A stretch of 64,000 nucleotides of DNA from Vreelandella olivaria (GTDB taxonomy: Bacteria > Pseudomonadota > Gammaproteobacteria > Pseudomonadales > Halomonadaceae). The notes beneath the pieces were generated by a model. That model ran no database searches. It had not been told where the DNA came from and saw only the letters and a program-made list of their open reading frames with translations. This document shows positions 35,926 to 43,927 of this stretch, in pieces; positions within the stretch are counted from its first letter, which is position 1; each line of letters opens with the position of its first letter. A program made the position numbers and the translations under genes. The stretch is taken from contig NZ_JALPZO010000182.1 in the NCBI RefSeq assembly GCF_023507745.1, positions 62,001-126,000 on the forward strand, read 5' to 3'.

Positions 35926-35957
35926 ACAAATCACTATCTCAAAAATCACGGTTTCGA

Positions 35958-37349
35958 ATGCTTGATATAATCCACCACGGCGGGGCCACTGGTGTCACCG
36001 GCAGCTGCCACCAATTGATTCTGAATAAAAACGAATCCCTGCTGGTAGATTGTGGCCTCTTTCAGGGCGAAGACGCCACAGAAGACGCATTCGAGCAGCT
36101 ACAAATCGGATTCGATATCAGTACTGTAAAAGCCCTGATCATTACCCACGTACACATTGACCATGTAGGGCGTCTACCATACCTGCTAGCCGCAGGCTTC
36201 AAAGGGCCGATTATCTGCTCAATACCCTCGGCCAAGTTACTGCCCTTGGTGATTGAAGATGCTCTGAAAATTGGCTTTACCCGCAATGCCCAGCTGATAG
36301 AGCGTTTTCAGGCGCAGCTTGAGTCGCAAATTGTCAGTGTCCCTTACGGTAAATGGCACACGGTAATTGAAGAAGGGGCCACGAAGACCCGCATCAAGCT
36401 CAAGCGAGCAGGGCATATCCTTGGTTCGACTTATATAGAGATAGCCCATCAGAACGAATGTGGTGAAAAAGAGCGGGTTATCTTCAGCGGTGATTTAGGC
36501 GCTCCCTATGCGCCGCTATTACCCGCACCGCAATCACCCTATGGCTGTGACCAACTGGTACTGGAAAGCACTTATGGCGATCGGTTCCACCCGAGCCGAC
36601 GCCATCGCCGCGTTGTACTCAAAAAAGCCATAGAGCAAGCACTCGCTAACGGAGGCACAGTGATGGTGCCTGCTTTCAGCATTGGCCGCACACAAGAGTT
36701 GCTCTATGAACTGGAAGGAATCATTTATGAGGCCAGGAAGGGCCTCTGGCGTGATCTGGAAATCATTGTGGACTCACCTTTGGCTGCCCGCTTTACCCAG
36801 GTGTACCGCCAGCTCAAACCCTTCTGGGATAAAGAGGCCCAGCGTCGCTTGCGCAGTGGCCGTCACCCCCTTAACTTCGTCAATCTCTATACAGTAGATA
36901 GCCACACCGAGCACGAACAAACTGTTGAGTATCTAGCCAAAACTGGCCGCCCTGCAGTGGTCATCGCCGCCAGCGGTATGTGCGCCGGTGGCCGTATAGT
37001 GAATTATCTTAAAGCGATGCTGGGTGACGAACGTCATCAGGTACTGTTTGTTGGCTACCAAGGTGCAGGAACATTAGGGCGAGATATTCAGCAATATGGC
37101 CCGCAGGGCGGCTGGGTAGAGATAGATGGTCAGCGTATTGATATTAAAGCGGGTGTTACCTCCATCAGTGGTTACTCTGCCCACGCCGATCAAAAAGACC
37201 TGCTCAATTTTGTAAAACGCATGCGCCATTGGCCCCATGTCATCAGGTTGGTGCATGGTGAACGAAATGCCCGAACAGCGCTCAAACATAAATTGGAAGT
37301 AATGTACGCACACAAGGGCAAGGAAGTGAGAGTGATAAATGGAGAGTAA
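35958..37349 (+). CDS. MBL-fold/beta-CASP RNA-processing-type metallohydrolase
   Basis: A 463-residue protein starting MLDIIHHGGATGVTGSCHQL. The metallo-beta-lactamase motif is ITHVHIDHVGRLPYLLAAGF (about residues 60-79); later ligands are in RAGHILGSTY and FSGDLGAPY. The beta-CASP domain follows (LESTYGDRFH, MVPAFSIGRTQELLYEL) with AASGMCAGGRIVNYL, then an RMMBL segment ISGYSAHADQKDLLNFVKRM and LVHGERNA. This is the CPSF73/Ysh1-like group of nucleases, present in some bacteria as accessory genes. The frame is open to 35787 but that part is REP sequence, so ATG 35958 is chosen. No strong ribosome binding site is seen. It sits between two broken genes yet is intact, which suggests selection or recent arrival. 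Confidence 0.9.
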   Translation: MLDIIHHGGATGVTGSCHQLILNKNESLLVDCGLFQGEDATEDAFEQLQIGFDISTVKALIITHVHIDHVGRLPYLLAAGFKGPIICSIPSAKLLPLVIEDALKIGFTRNAQLIERFQAQLESQIVSVPYGKWHTVIEEGATKTRIKLKRAGHILGSTYIEIAHQNECGEKERVIFSGDLGAPYAPLLPAPQSPYGCDQLVLESTYGDRFHPSRRHRRVVLKKAIEQALANGGTVMVPAFSIGRTQELLYELEGIIYEARKGLWRDLEIIVDSPLAARFTQVYRQLKPFWDKEAQRRLRSGRHPLNFVNLYTVDSHTEHEQTVEYLAKTGRPAVVIAASGMCAGGRIVNYLKAMLGDERHQVLFVGYQGAGTLGRDIQQYGPQGGWVEIDGQRIDIKAGVTSISGYSAHADQKDLLNFVKRMRHWPHVIRLVHGERNARTALKHKLEVMYAHKGKEVRVINGE

Positions 37350-37362
37350 TCTCGCACAGCTC

Positions 37363-37405
37363 CGTAGCACGCGGTAACGAGTAATGAGCATCAGTGGCAA
37401 GCGGT
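37363..37405 (+). repeat. Degenerate REP fragment after the MBL hydrolase
   Basis: GTAGCACGCGGTAACGAGTA is followed by AGTGGCAAGCGGTAAGCC. It is a worn copy of the REP head, 14 nt after the hydrolase stop. Confidence 0.5.
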
Positions 37406-37452
37406 AAGCCTTTCCAGCAAAAACTCTCGAATTCGAGTAGCAAGGACAAGCA

Positions 37453-38001
37453 ATGGCCAAACGAAAAAGCCACGATCAAAATTTCAAAAACCTGATCTTG
37501 GACTACCCACGCGAAGCACTTGCCTTTTTTGCCGCAGAGGAAGCCGATGACTTATTGCCCAGTGTCAAAGTAACACCCATACGCCAAGAGCAGTTTTTCA
37601 GTAGCCAGAATATTGTGGCGCGTTTAAACCATGTGAGGTGGGCAGAGCAAGACAAAATTGAAGTATATGCCAAAGCTATTCAAGGCCTGTTTGCACTTGA
37701 ATCAAGCGTAGAGAAGCAACTTAAATACATAGATTTTGTCGATATTTATAGCGATCTAAACGAAGATGAGCGACAAGGCTACCAGAGGCGCTATCCACAG
37801 GAGGAAAGCAAAATGGCTGGTTTAGCAGAACGGCGCCGCAGCAAGGGCGGCAGAGTATGAAGCTGCTCCGTAAGCTAATGAGCTTAAAGTTTGGTGAGCT
37901 GCCCGAATAGGCAGAAGCCCGTATTAAGGAGGCCACTATTGGAAAGTTGGATGGAAGGCGTACTCAGCGCCAACACGCTTGAAGCGCTGATACCTCGCTA
38001 A
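37453..38001 (+). pseudogene. Rpn/DUF4351-like nuclease-family gene, deleted and broken
   Basis: The first frame (37453-37860, 135 residues) begins MAKRKSHDQNFKNLILDYPR and later has IVARLNHVRWAEQDKIEVYA and KYIDFVDIYSDLNEDERQGY. Relatives that I recall are about 300 residues, so the core between about residues 45 and 52 seems deleted. The C-terminal part continues from ATG 37857 in another frame: MKLLRKLMSLKFGELPE, a TAG at 37908-37910, AEARIKEAT, then a shift at about 37938 to LESWMEGVLSANTLEALIPR ending at 38001. That tail is the DUF4351 pattern of Rpn-type (recombination-promoting PD-D/EXK nuclease) proteins. The family call is from memory of the pattern. Confidence 0.7.
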
Positions 38002-38084
38002 CCTACTCCCGCACTGCCTACCTGCGCTATGGGGTCAAAATGCTTGCTCAGAATGAAAGACAGATATCCGCTAAGCCACCCCTG

Positions 38085-38152
38085 TCGCGCGTGGTAACGA
38101 GCGTAGCGAGGCACCCGCGAAAGAAGTCGCGTAGCGGCTTCCAAAGGTGCCA
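38085..38152 (+). repeat. REP repeat at the right edge of the capsule interruption
   Basis: TCGCGCGTGGTAACGAGCGT, AGCGAGGCACCCGCGAAAGA and GTCGCGTAGCGGCTTCCAAA form another REP copy, about 30 nt before kpsT. With the copy at 34531 it brackets the inserted segment. Confidence 0.6.
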
Positions 38153-38182
38153 GTTTGAAACATCAATGGCCTCTAAAACCCA

Positions 38183-38995
38183 ATGATTGAAATTCGTAAC
38201 CTCTACAAGCGCTACCACAACCATCACGGTAGCGACTGGGTGCTCAAAGACATTAACCTCATTATCCCCAAAGGGGTAAGTGTAGGGCTCATTGGCCCCA
38301 ATGGTGCGGGTAAATCCACGCTATTACGCTTGATTGCAGGGATGGATTCTCCAGATAAAGGCGAGGTAATCCGCCACAGCCGGGTCTCCTGGCCAGTGGG
38401 GCTTTCTGGTGGTATGCAAAACAATATGACAGGTCGCCAGAATGTTAAGTTTGTAGCGCGTGCTCAAGGGAGTAATGCGAATGAAGTCAATCGGGTGATT
38501 GAGTTTGTTCAAGCGTTTGCAGAAATAGGTAGTGCCTTTGATGAGCCAGTACGAACTTACTCATCAGGCATGCGTTCAAGGATATCATTTGGCCTTTCTC
38601 TTGCTTTTGACTTTGATGTTTATATATCCGATGAAGCAACTTCGGTAGGTGACTTGCGCTTTCGCAAGAAAGCAACAGCAGCATTTAAAGAGAAAGTAGG
38701 TAAAGCCAGTATTATTATTGTTTCACACAGCGAAGGCATTTTACGTGAATTATGTGATGCAGGAATATGGATAAATAATGGTGATGCTGTTTGGTATGAC
38801 AACGTGGATGATGCCATTAAAGCGTATCATGACAGCATGGCCGATCAAGAGAGTGAAAGTAATACTCAAGGAGAGAGTGAAAGTGCTAATGAAAAAGAAG
38901 TGTTAGCCGCAAAAAAGCTAATGGAACAAGCGAGAGTCGAATACCAAAAGCTGCGTGACCAATACGCAGCTCTTCGTGACTCATATTTTGATTAA
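38183..38995 (+). CDS. kpsT: Capsule ABC-transporter ATPase, KpsT-like
   Basis: A 270-residue ATPase with Walker A GLIGPNGAGKSTLLRLIAGM (about residues 36-55), signature TYSSGMRSRISFGLSLAFD (about 130-148), Walker B VYISDEATSVGD and switch His in IIVSHSEGILREL. It matches KpsT/CtrD/BexA, with the usual region after Walker A (SWPVGLSGGMQNNMTGRQN). After about residue 215 it has an extra Ser/Glu-rich then coiled-coil tail (EVLAAKKLMEQARVEYQKLR) that ordinary KpsT proteins (about 220 residues) lack. Base composition changes inside the gene: the first third is GC-rich, the rest AT-rich like the genes that follow, which suggests a recombination point within it. Confidence 0.93.
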   Translation: MIEIRNLYKRYHNHHGSDWVLKDINLIIPKGVSVGLIGPNGAGKSTLLRLIAGMDSPDKGEVIRHSRVSWPVGLSGGMQNNMTGRQNVKFVARAQGSNANEVNRVIEFVQAFAEIGSAFDEPVRTYSSGMRSRISFGLSLAFDFDVYISDEATSVGDLRFRKKATAAFKEKVGKASIIIVSHSEGILRELCDAGIWINNGDAVWYDNVDDAIKAYHDSMADQESESNTQGESESANEKEVLAAKKLMEQARVEYQKLRDQYAALRDSYFD

Positions 38996-39013
38996 TGGTT
39001 TAAGGTGAGTATA

Positions 39014-42000
39014 GTGAGTAAGTTAACAAAGTTGTTAAAACATCCTGTTCTTTTTTTTGAAGATGCAGCAAAAAATAAAAAAATTAAGAAAGGTAAGCCA
39101 AAGATTTTTGTAGTGGGTTTTAGTACATGGAAAATCTATCTGAGAAAATATTTCTCGGAGTACGAGCTTATTTTTCTTCCAAAAGATATAAAGAAAAATC
39201 AATTTAATTCACAATATCGAAGAAAAATTCTCTCTCTAAAAGATAAATGTCAAGTATTTATTTGGGGTTTCAAGGCCCCAGAGTACATATTGGAGTTTTT
39301 AAGAGAAGAAAAAATACCCACCAAGTTTGTTGAAGACGGATTTATTCGTTCTGCTCAATTAGGCGCTACTAAGGCACCGCCTATGTCGCTATGTTTAGAT
39401 AGCAAAACGCCTTATTTTGATGCAACTCGCGCTTCAGAGCTTGAGGATTTACTTAATAACTTCGATTTTTCCAGTCAGCCTAAACTATTAGAGCAGGCAA
39501 AAGAAGGGATTAAGTTGCTTCTGGAAACAGGGATAAGTAAATACAATAATAGCCAACCAGTTAATATTGAGAAAATGTATGGCTCTAAAACCAAGAAGCG
39601 TGTACTGGTGCTGGGGCAGGTAGAGGATGATGCGTCTATTCAGTATGGATGTGAGAAAAAGCTCACCAATAACGATGTAGTGCGTTTGGCAGTAAAAGAA
39701 AATCCCGATGCACAAGTGATCTACAAGCCGCACCCGGACGTGATGAATGGCCATCGGCCATATCAGTCGAACCCGACGGATGTGGAAAATATTTCTTTGG
39801 TTTTGACTAACGATGTGCCATTAGCCAATGCATTTGAAACGGTGGACCATGTCTATACGATCACATCGCTGGGCGGGTTTGAAGCTTTGTTACGCGGTAT
39901 AAAAGTTACAACTTTAGGTTGCCCTTTTTATTCCGGATGGGGGTTGACGGATGATAGACAAAAGAATGAGCGTCGAAAACGACAGCTAAATTTAAATGAA
40001 ATTTTCTCGATAGCATATCTCGTTTATCCAAAATATTTTAATGCTGATAGCGGCAATAAAATTAGTTTTCAGGATGTGGTAAAAAATTTGGCTAAGTCGT
40101 CAACGAATACTAGTGATCTTAAAAAAATTGAGGGAAAAGTGAATCCCAAGCCGAATCAGAAAAAAACACCAGTAATTAAAAAAAATAACGATCAAGTTGA
40201 TAAAAATACTGAAGTGCCTGCATGGTACAACAGCAATCCCAATCGCTACTTACTGGGAAAAAATGTGGCCCCTAAATCAGTATTCTTGTTTATGCCATGG
40301 ATAGCTGAACATGGGGATACTTTAATTGAAAAAATTAAAAATGATGATATCTATCAGCTTCTAGCTTTTGACCTTATCAAAGGTATAGAACCCAATGAGT
40401 TCAGGCGAGAAATTTTAAGGTTCGCATTAAATAACCCGGTTTTATATCGTAAAATGGTTGTAAGAAAGTTGATACCTATCAAAGATAAAGTGGCAGCTTT
40501 CATTTTTACATTTGATTGGTCTCCTGTGATGAGGGTAATCGCTTCTGTCTGCAAAGAGTTGGGAATTGAAACTATTCTTATTCCTCATGAGTCAGTCTTT
40601 GCTGATAGAAGTAAATACTACTGGTGCCCTAAAACTCAAGCAATGATTCCAACTGCTGATTTAGTGTTGGGATGGGGAGAGCTTCAAAAAGAGATATTTG
40701 TTGAACGAGGCTATCCTGCTGAGAGATTCATTAAAGTTGGAGCGCCGAAGTTTGATATCTATAAAGATTACGTGCCAATGCTCAGTAGAGAGCAGTATTG
40801 CCAGCTTTTTGGATTAAATCCTGAGGGTAAGATAATTCTCTTTGCTTCACAGCCATTAGATTCACAATTTGATGCCAAGGCAGCTCGAGACTCACAAAGA
40901 AAAGCCATAGAAGATTTGTATACAGTATCTAAAAAACTCGGTTATCAATTAATTGTAAGACTCCCCCCTTCTAAGGATAATATCTTAGGTGAAGATTTAA
41001 CTGAAACTCTCATGACATCATCAGAAGCAGCTATTGATGATGCTGATTGTTATTTTGTTAATGCTGAAGAAACTATTTATCATTCGGATATAGTTACTTC
41101 TGTTAATAGTACAATGCTCTTTGAAGCAGTTTTAGCCAATACTCCTTCTTTCTCTATTAAGTATATCGAATTTGATCAAATATGGCGGGAAGTAGGTATC
41201 CCTGCTGCTTTAAGTATTGAAGACATAAAAGAACAAATTTTCGGTATAGAAACTCTTAAATATTCAATCCCTCAGGAAGGGGTCGAGTGGGCTGCAAATA
41301 TGTTTGGTATAGGCGAATTTGATGGGTTAGCATCATCGCGTATTAGGGAAGTATTAAAAGCAATTGCTACTGGGTCCAAGAAAATAGAATCAATTGAGAC
41401 ACCTTTTGAAAAAATATTAAAAAATAAAAAATTAGATATAATAGCAATTCCTAGTAATAATAAAGTATGGTTAGGTGTGCAGAAATTTGTTCCTGATATG
41501 CTTAATGCACGTTTGAAAATTAATAGCAGCGGAGGACTTAATACTGCCAGCCAACTATCTTCAGTTGAGGCTTTCTTTCAATGGGGGATTGGAGAGAATA
41601 TTGGAAAAGCAAAGCAGCGCGTAGTCGCTAAAGCTTTGGGTAAGCCCATAATTATTCTTGAGGATGGCTTTATTAGGTCTATAGATATTGGCCTTTCTGG
41701 CGAACCTGCACTTTCAATTATTATTGATGACTTAACTTCTTACTATGATGCTACTAAGCCTTCAAGGCTCGAAAAATTATTGAACTCAAATTCATCACTA
41801 ACTAATAAGCAAGTCCAAAGGTGCAAGTGCATTATACAAAAAATAGTTACTAGCCGAGTGTCGAAATATAATCATGCTCCTGACTTTCAATTAAAAATAG
41901 GGAAAGCAGAGAATCGTAAAATTTTACTATTAGATCAGCGCTTCGGAGACCAGTCAGTGGTATCAGGGCTTGCTGATGAAAAATCATTTGATAACATGCT

Positions 42001-42454
42001 ATTCGATGCTATCAAATACAACCCGGATGCAGATATCATTATTAAGCAGCATCCTGATGCGATTAAAGGTGGTAAGTCGAGTTATTTTAGTGATGAAAAA
42101 TTAGCATTTTCTAAACATTTAAATAATATTTTTATCGTTAATTATGATATTAACCCATATGCGCTATTCGACATCGTCGATGAAGTATATGTAGGCACAT
42201 CCGGCATGGGGTTTGAAGCCTTATTAGCTGGAAAAAAAGTTACTTGCTATGGAGCTCCATTTTACGCTGGGTGGGGCTTAACTGAAGATAAAGTAAATAT
42301 TCCCAGAAGATCTGTTAATCGAAGCCTTGAAGATGTTTTTTATTACTCTTACTTATATCTAAGTCGTTACTTTGATCCAGTTAAAGGAAAACCTTGCCAG
42401 CTTGAAGAGTTAGTCGATTATGTTTTAAATCAAAGGTGCAATAATGGATGTTAA
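39014..42454 (+). CDS. KpsC-like capsule linker (Kdo) glycosyltransferase with reversed modules and an added GT-B-like domain
   Basis: A 1146-residue cytoplasmic protein in three parts. Part 1 (to about 370) has [55 protein letters not shown] and [13 protein letters not shown], the pattern of the second (GT107-type) module of KpsC. After a Lys/Asn-rich linker, part 2 (about 420-760) has [33 protein letters not shown] and [16 protein letters not shown], a GT-B or CDP-glycerol-transferase-like domain. Part 3 (about 835-1140) has [53 protein letters not shown] and [13 protein letters not shown], the first (GT99-type) module of KpsC. Ordinary KpsC is about 675 residues with the modules in the other order. 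It should build the Kdo linker on the lipid anchor. GTG 39014 follows AAGG by 8 nt; GTG 39005 is the alternative. AT-rich. Confidence 0.88.
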   Translation: MSKLTKLLKHPVLFFEDAAKNKKIKKGKPKIFVVGFSTWKIYLRKYFSEYELIFLPKDIKKNQFNSQYRRKILSLKDKCQVFIWGFKAPEYILEFLREEKIPTKFVEDGFIRSAQLGATKAPPMSLCLDSKTPYFDATRASELEDLLNNFDFSSQPKLLEQAKEGIKLLLETGISKYNNSQPVNIEKMYGSKTKKRVLVLGQVEDDASIQYGCEKKLTNNDVVRLAVKENPDAQVIYKPHPDVMNGHRPYQSNPTDVENISLVLTNDVPLANAFETVDHVYTITSLGGFEALLRGIKVTTLGCPFYSGWGLTDDRQKNERRKRQLNLNEIFSIAYLVYPKYFNADSGNKISFQDVVKNLAKSSTNTSDLKKIEGKVNPKPNQKKTPVIKKNNDQVDKNTEVPAWYNSNPNRYLLGKNVAPKSVFLFMPWIAEHGDTLIEKIKNDDIYQLLAFDLIKGIEPNEFRREILRFALNNPVLYRKMVVRKLIPIKDKVAAFIFTFDWSPVMRVIASVCKELGIETILIPHESVFADRSKYYWCPKTQAMIPTADLVLGWGELQKEIFVERGYPAERFIKVGAPKFDIYKDYVPMLSREQYCQLFGLNPEGKIILFASQPLDSQFDAKAARDSQRKAIEDLYTVSKKLGYQLIVRLPPSKDNILGEDLTETLMTSSEAAIDDADCYFVNAEETIYHSDIVTSVNSTMLFEAVLANTPSFSIKYIEFDQIWREVGIPAALSIEDIKEQIFGIETLKYSIPQEGVEWAANMFGIGEFDGLASSRIREVLKAIATGSKKIESIETPFEKILKNKKLDIIAIPSNNKVWLGVQKFVPDMLNARLKINSSGGLNTASQLSSVEAFFQWGIGENIGKAKQRVVAKALGKPIIILEDGFIRSIDIGLSGEPALSIIIDDLTSYYDATKPSRLEKLLNSNSSLTNKQVQRCKCIIQKIVTSRVSKYNHAPDFQLKIGKAENRKILLLDQRFGDQSVVSGLADEKSFDNMLFDAIKYNPDADIIIKQHPDAIKGGKSSYFSDEKLAFSKHLNNIFIVNYDINPYALFDIVDEVYVGTSGMGFEALLAGKKVTCYGAPFYAGWGLTEDKVNIPRRSVNRSLEDVFYYSYLYLSRYFDPVKGKPCQLEELVDYVLNQRCNNGC

Positions 42455-43124
42455 ATACAATCCAGCTAATATTAGAGGGGAGTTAATTGTAGAAGCTCCT
42501 GTAAGTATTGCTGCTGTGGTAAAAGGGAAATGTGAAATTGGTTATATGTCTTATATAGGCTCACAATCAGAAATATATGGAGGCACAAAGATAGGTAGGT
42601 TCTGTTCAATAGCTTCAAATGTAGTGATAGCACCTACAAATCACCCTTTGGATCGCCTCTCAACTCATCTATTTACATTTGGTAATAATGGTCCTTTTAA
42701 GAACTCAAATGAATTTCAAAGTTGGAAAAGGAAGATTAATTTTAGTGAGAATCAGTTGAATACATATATAGGGAATGATGTATGGATTGGACGAAATGTA
42801 ACAATTAAAAGAGGAGTTACAGTAGGCGATGGTGCTGTAATTGCGGCTGGTGCTGTAGTGAGTAAAGATGTTCCCCCATATGCAATAGTGGGCGGCGTAC
42901 CCTCCAAGTTAATTCGTTTCCGGTTTGAAGATGACGTTGTTAAGGAATTGTTAGATATTAAATGGTGGTGTTATAATTTGTCTCTAGAAAAAGCCAGACT
43001 AGATGTAACTGATGTTGTTGCGAGTATAGCTTTGATTAAGCATTGGATATCAAATAAAACCCTTGAGCCTATCTCTCCTTTAAAATACAAATTGACAGCT
43101 TTGTCATGTGTTAAATTTAATTAA
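42444..43124 (+). CDS. Left-handed beta-helix (hexapeptide) acyltransferase
   Basis: A 226-residue protein with hexapeptide repeats from about residue 28 ([20 protein letters not shown]) and the CatB/Vat-type pattern [20 protein letters not shown] with catalytic His, followed by [20 protein letters not shown] and [20 protein letters not shown]. Such trimeric enzymes use acetyl-CoA to acetylate a sugar. It overlaps the KpsC-like gene by 11 nt and is AT-rich, so it is part of the serotype-specific region and probably acetylates the capsule or its precursor. The substrate is not predictable. Confidence 0.9.
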   Translation: MDVKYNPANIRGELIVEAPVSIAAVVKGKCEIGYMSYIGSQSEIYGGTKIGRFCSIASNVVIAPTNHPLDRLSTHLFTFGNNGPFKNSNEFQSWKRKINFSENQLNTYIGNDVWIGRNVTIKRGVTVGDGAVIAAGAVVSKDVPPYAIVGGVPSKLIRFRFEDDVVKELLDIKWWCYNLSLEKARLDVTDVVASIALIKHWISNKTLEPISPLKYKLTALSCVKFN

Positions 43125-43138
43125 TATGGGGTGCTTTA

Positions 43139-43927
43139 ATGCGCATTTCGACTTTAGGTTCTTGCTATGCTAGATACGTTGCTAATCAATTAGCCATGTT
43201 TACCAACGGTAAAATTATTAGTTGTACTTATCACAACCGGAGTGATTTTTTTGTTGATAAGTATTTTAACAATAAGTACGACGATAGCTTTTATATTTCT
43301 TTAATAGAAGCGCTAAGTACTCCAAAGAAAGAGGCTGACAAATTAAATCCTGATTCTAATATTATTAATATATTAAAGAATCAAACCAGTATATATTCTG
43401 GAGCTCATAGATTAACATCAGGTGCTAATTTCTTTGATCGAGTTGATAGTTCTGATGTTTTTATTTTTGATAACTATATGGATGTTTCCGCTAAATTATT
43501 CTTAAACGAAGGTCATGATATGGTCTTCTTTAACTCCAAAGACCCCTCGGTTAAAAAATATTTAGTTGATCAGGGATATGTTAGCTTAGATAAAATGTCA
43601 GAGCTATTAACTGCACAAATATCTTTTGCTAGCTTTAGCAGAATTATAAACTATGTGAAAGATAAAAATCCAAAATCATTTGTTGTTTATTTAAATTTTC
43701 CATATAATACATATGTTGGAAATAAAGAAAGGATAAACCTGACTAAAAAGGGGGAGAGTCTTTCTGCTGGCTTAAATGCAGATTTGATTCTACCTTCTCT
43801 TTCGGTACCTAAATCTTTACAAACACATCAGAAGCAACATTATAAAAATGCTTTCTATGCTTATGTTGCTGGAAGAGTTATTGAAAGTCTTAATTTTAGA
43901 TTAGGAATGAAAAGTAAGGCTTACTAA
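43139..43927 (+). CDS. Unknown capsule-region protein, possible SGNH-hydrolase-like fold
   Basis: A 262-residue cytoplasmic-looking protein starting MRISTLGSCYARYVANQLAM. The early G-S-C block after a short strand, the VFIFDNYMD segment (about residues 109-117) and the late TH..QHYKNAFYAYVAGRVIES block resemble the Ser and His blocks of SGNH/GSCFA-type hydrolases (DUF6270-like). No signal peptide is seen. A role in de-acetylation or transfer on a capsule sugar would fit the context with two acyltransferases, but this is a guess. AT-rich. The stop codon overlaps the start of the next gene by one base. Confidence 0.7.
   Translation: MRISTLGSCYARYVANQLAMFTNGKIISCTYHNRSDFFVDKYFNNKYDDSFYISLIEALSTPKKEADKLNPDSNIINILKNQTSIYSGAHRLTSGANFFDRVDSSDVFIFDNYMDVSAKLFLNEGHDMVFFNSKDPSVKKYLVDQGYVSLDKMSELLTAQISFASFSRIINYVKDKNPKSFVVYLNFPYNTYVGNKERINLTKKGESLSAGLNADLILPSLSVPKSLQTHQKQHYKNAFYAYVAGRVIESLNFRLGMKSKAY

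Noticed and set aside
35787..35957. N-terminal extension of the MBL hydrolase frame
   Set aside because: The 57 extra codons are a translation of REP DNA; the conserved domain begins at ATG 35958.
34488..38182. Repeat-rich region considered as a CRISPR array or integrated element
   Set aside because: Repeats are few, imperfect, unequally spaced and palindromic; there are no spacers, cas genes, integrase or attachment sites.
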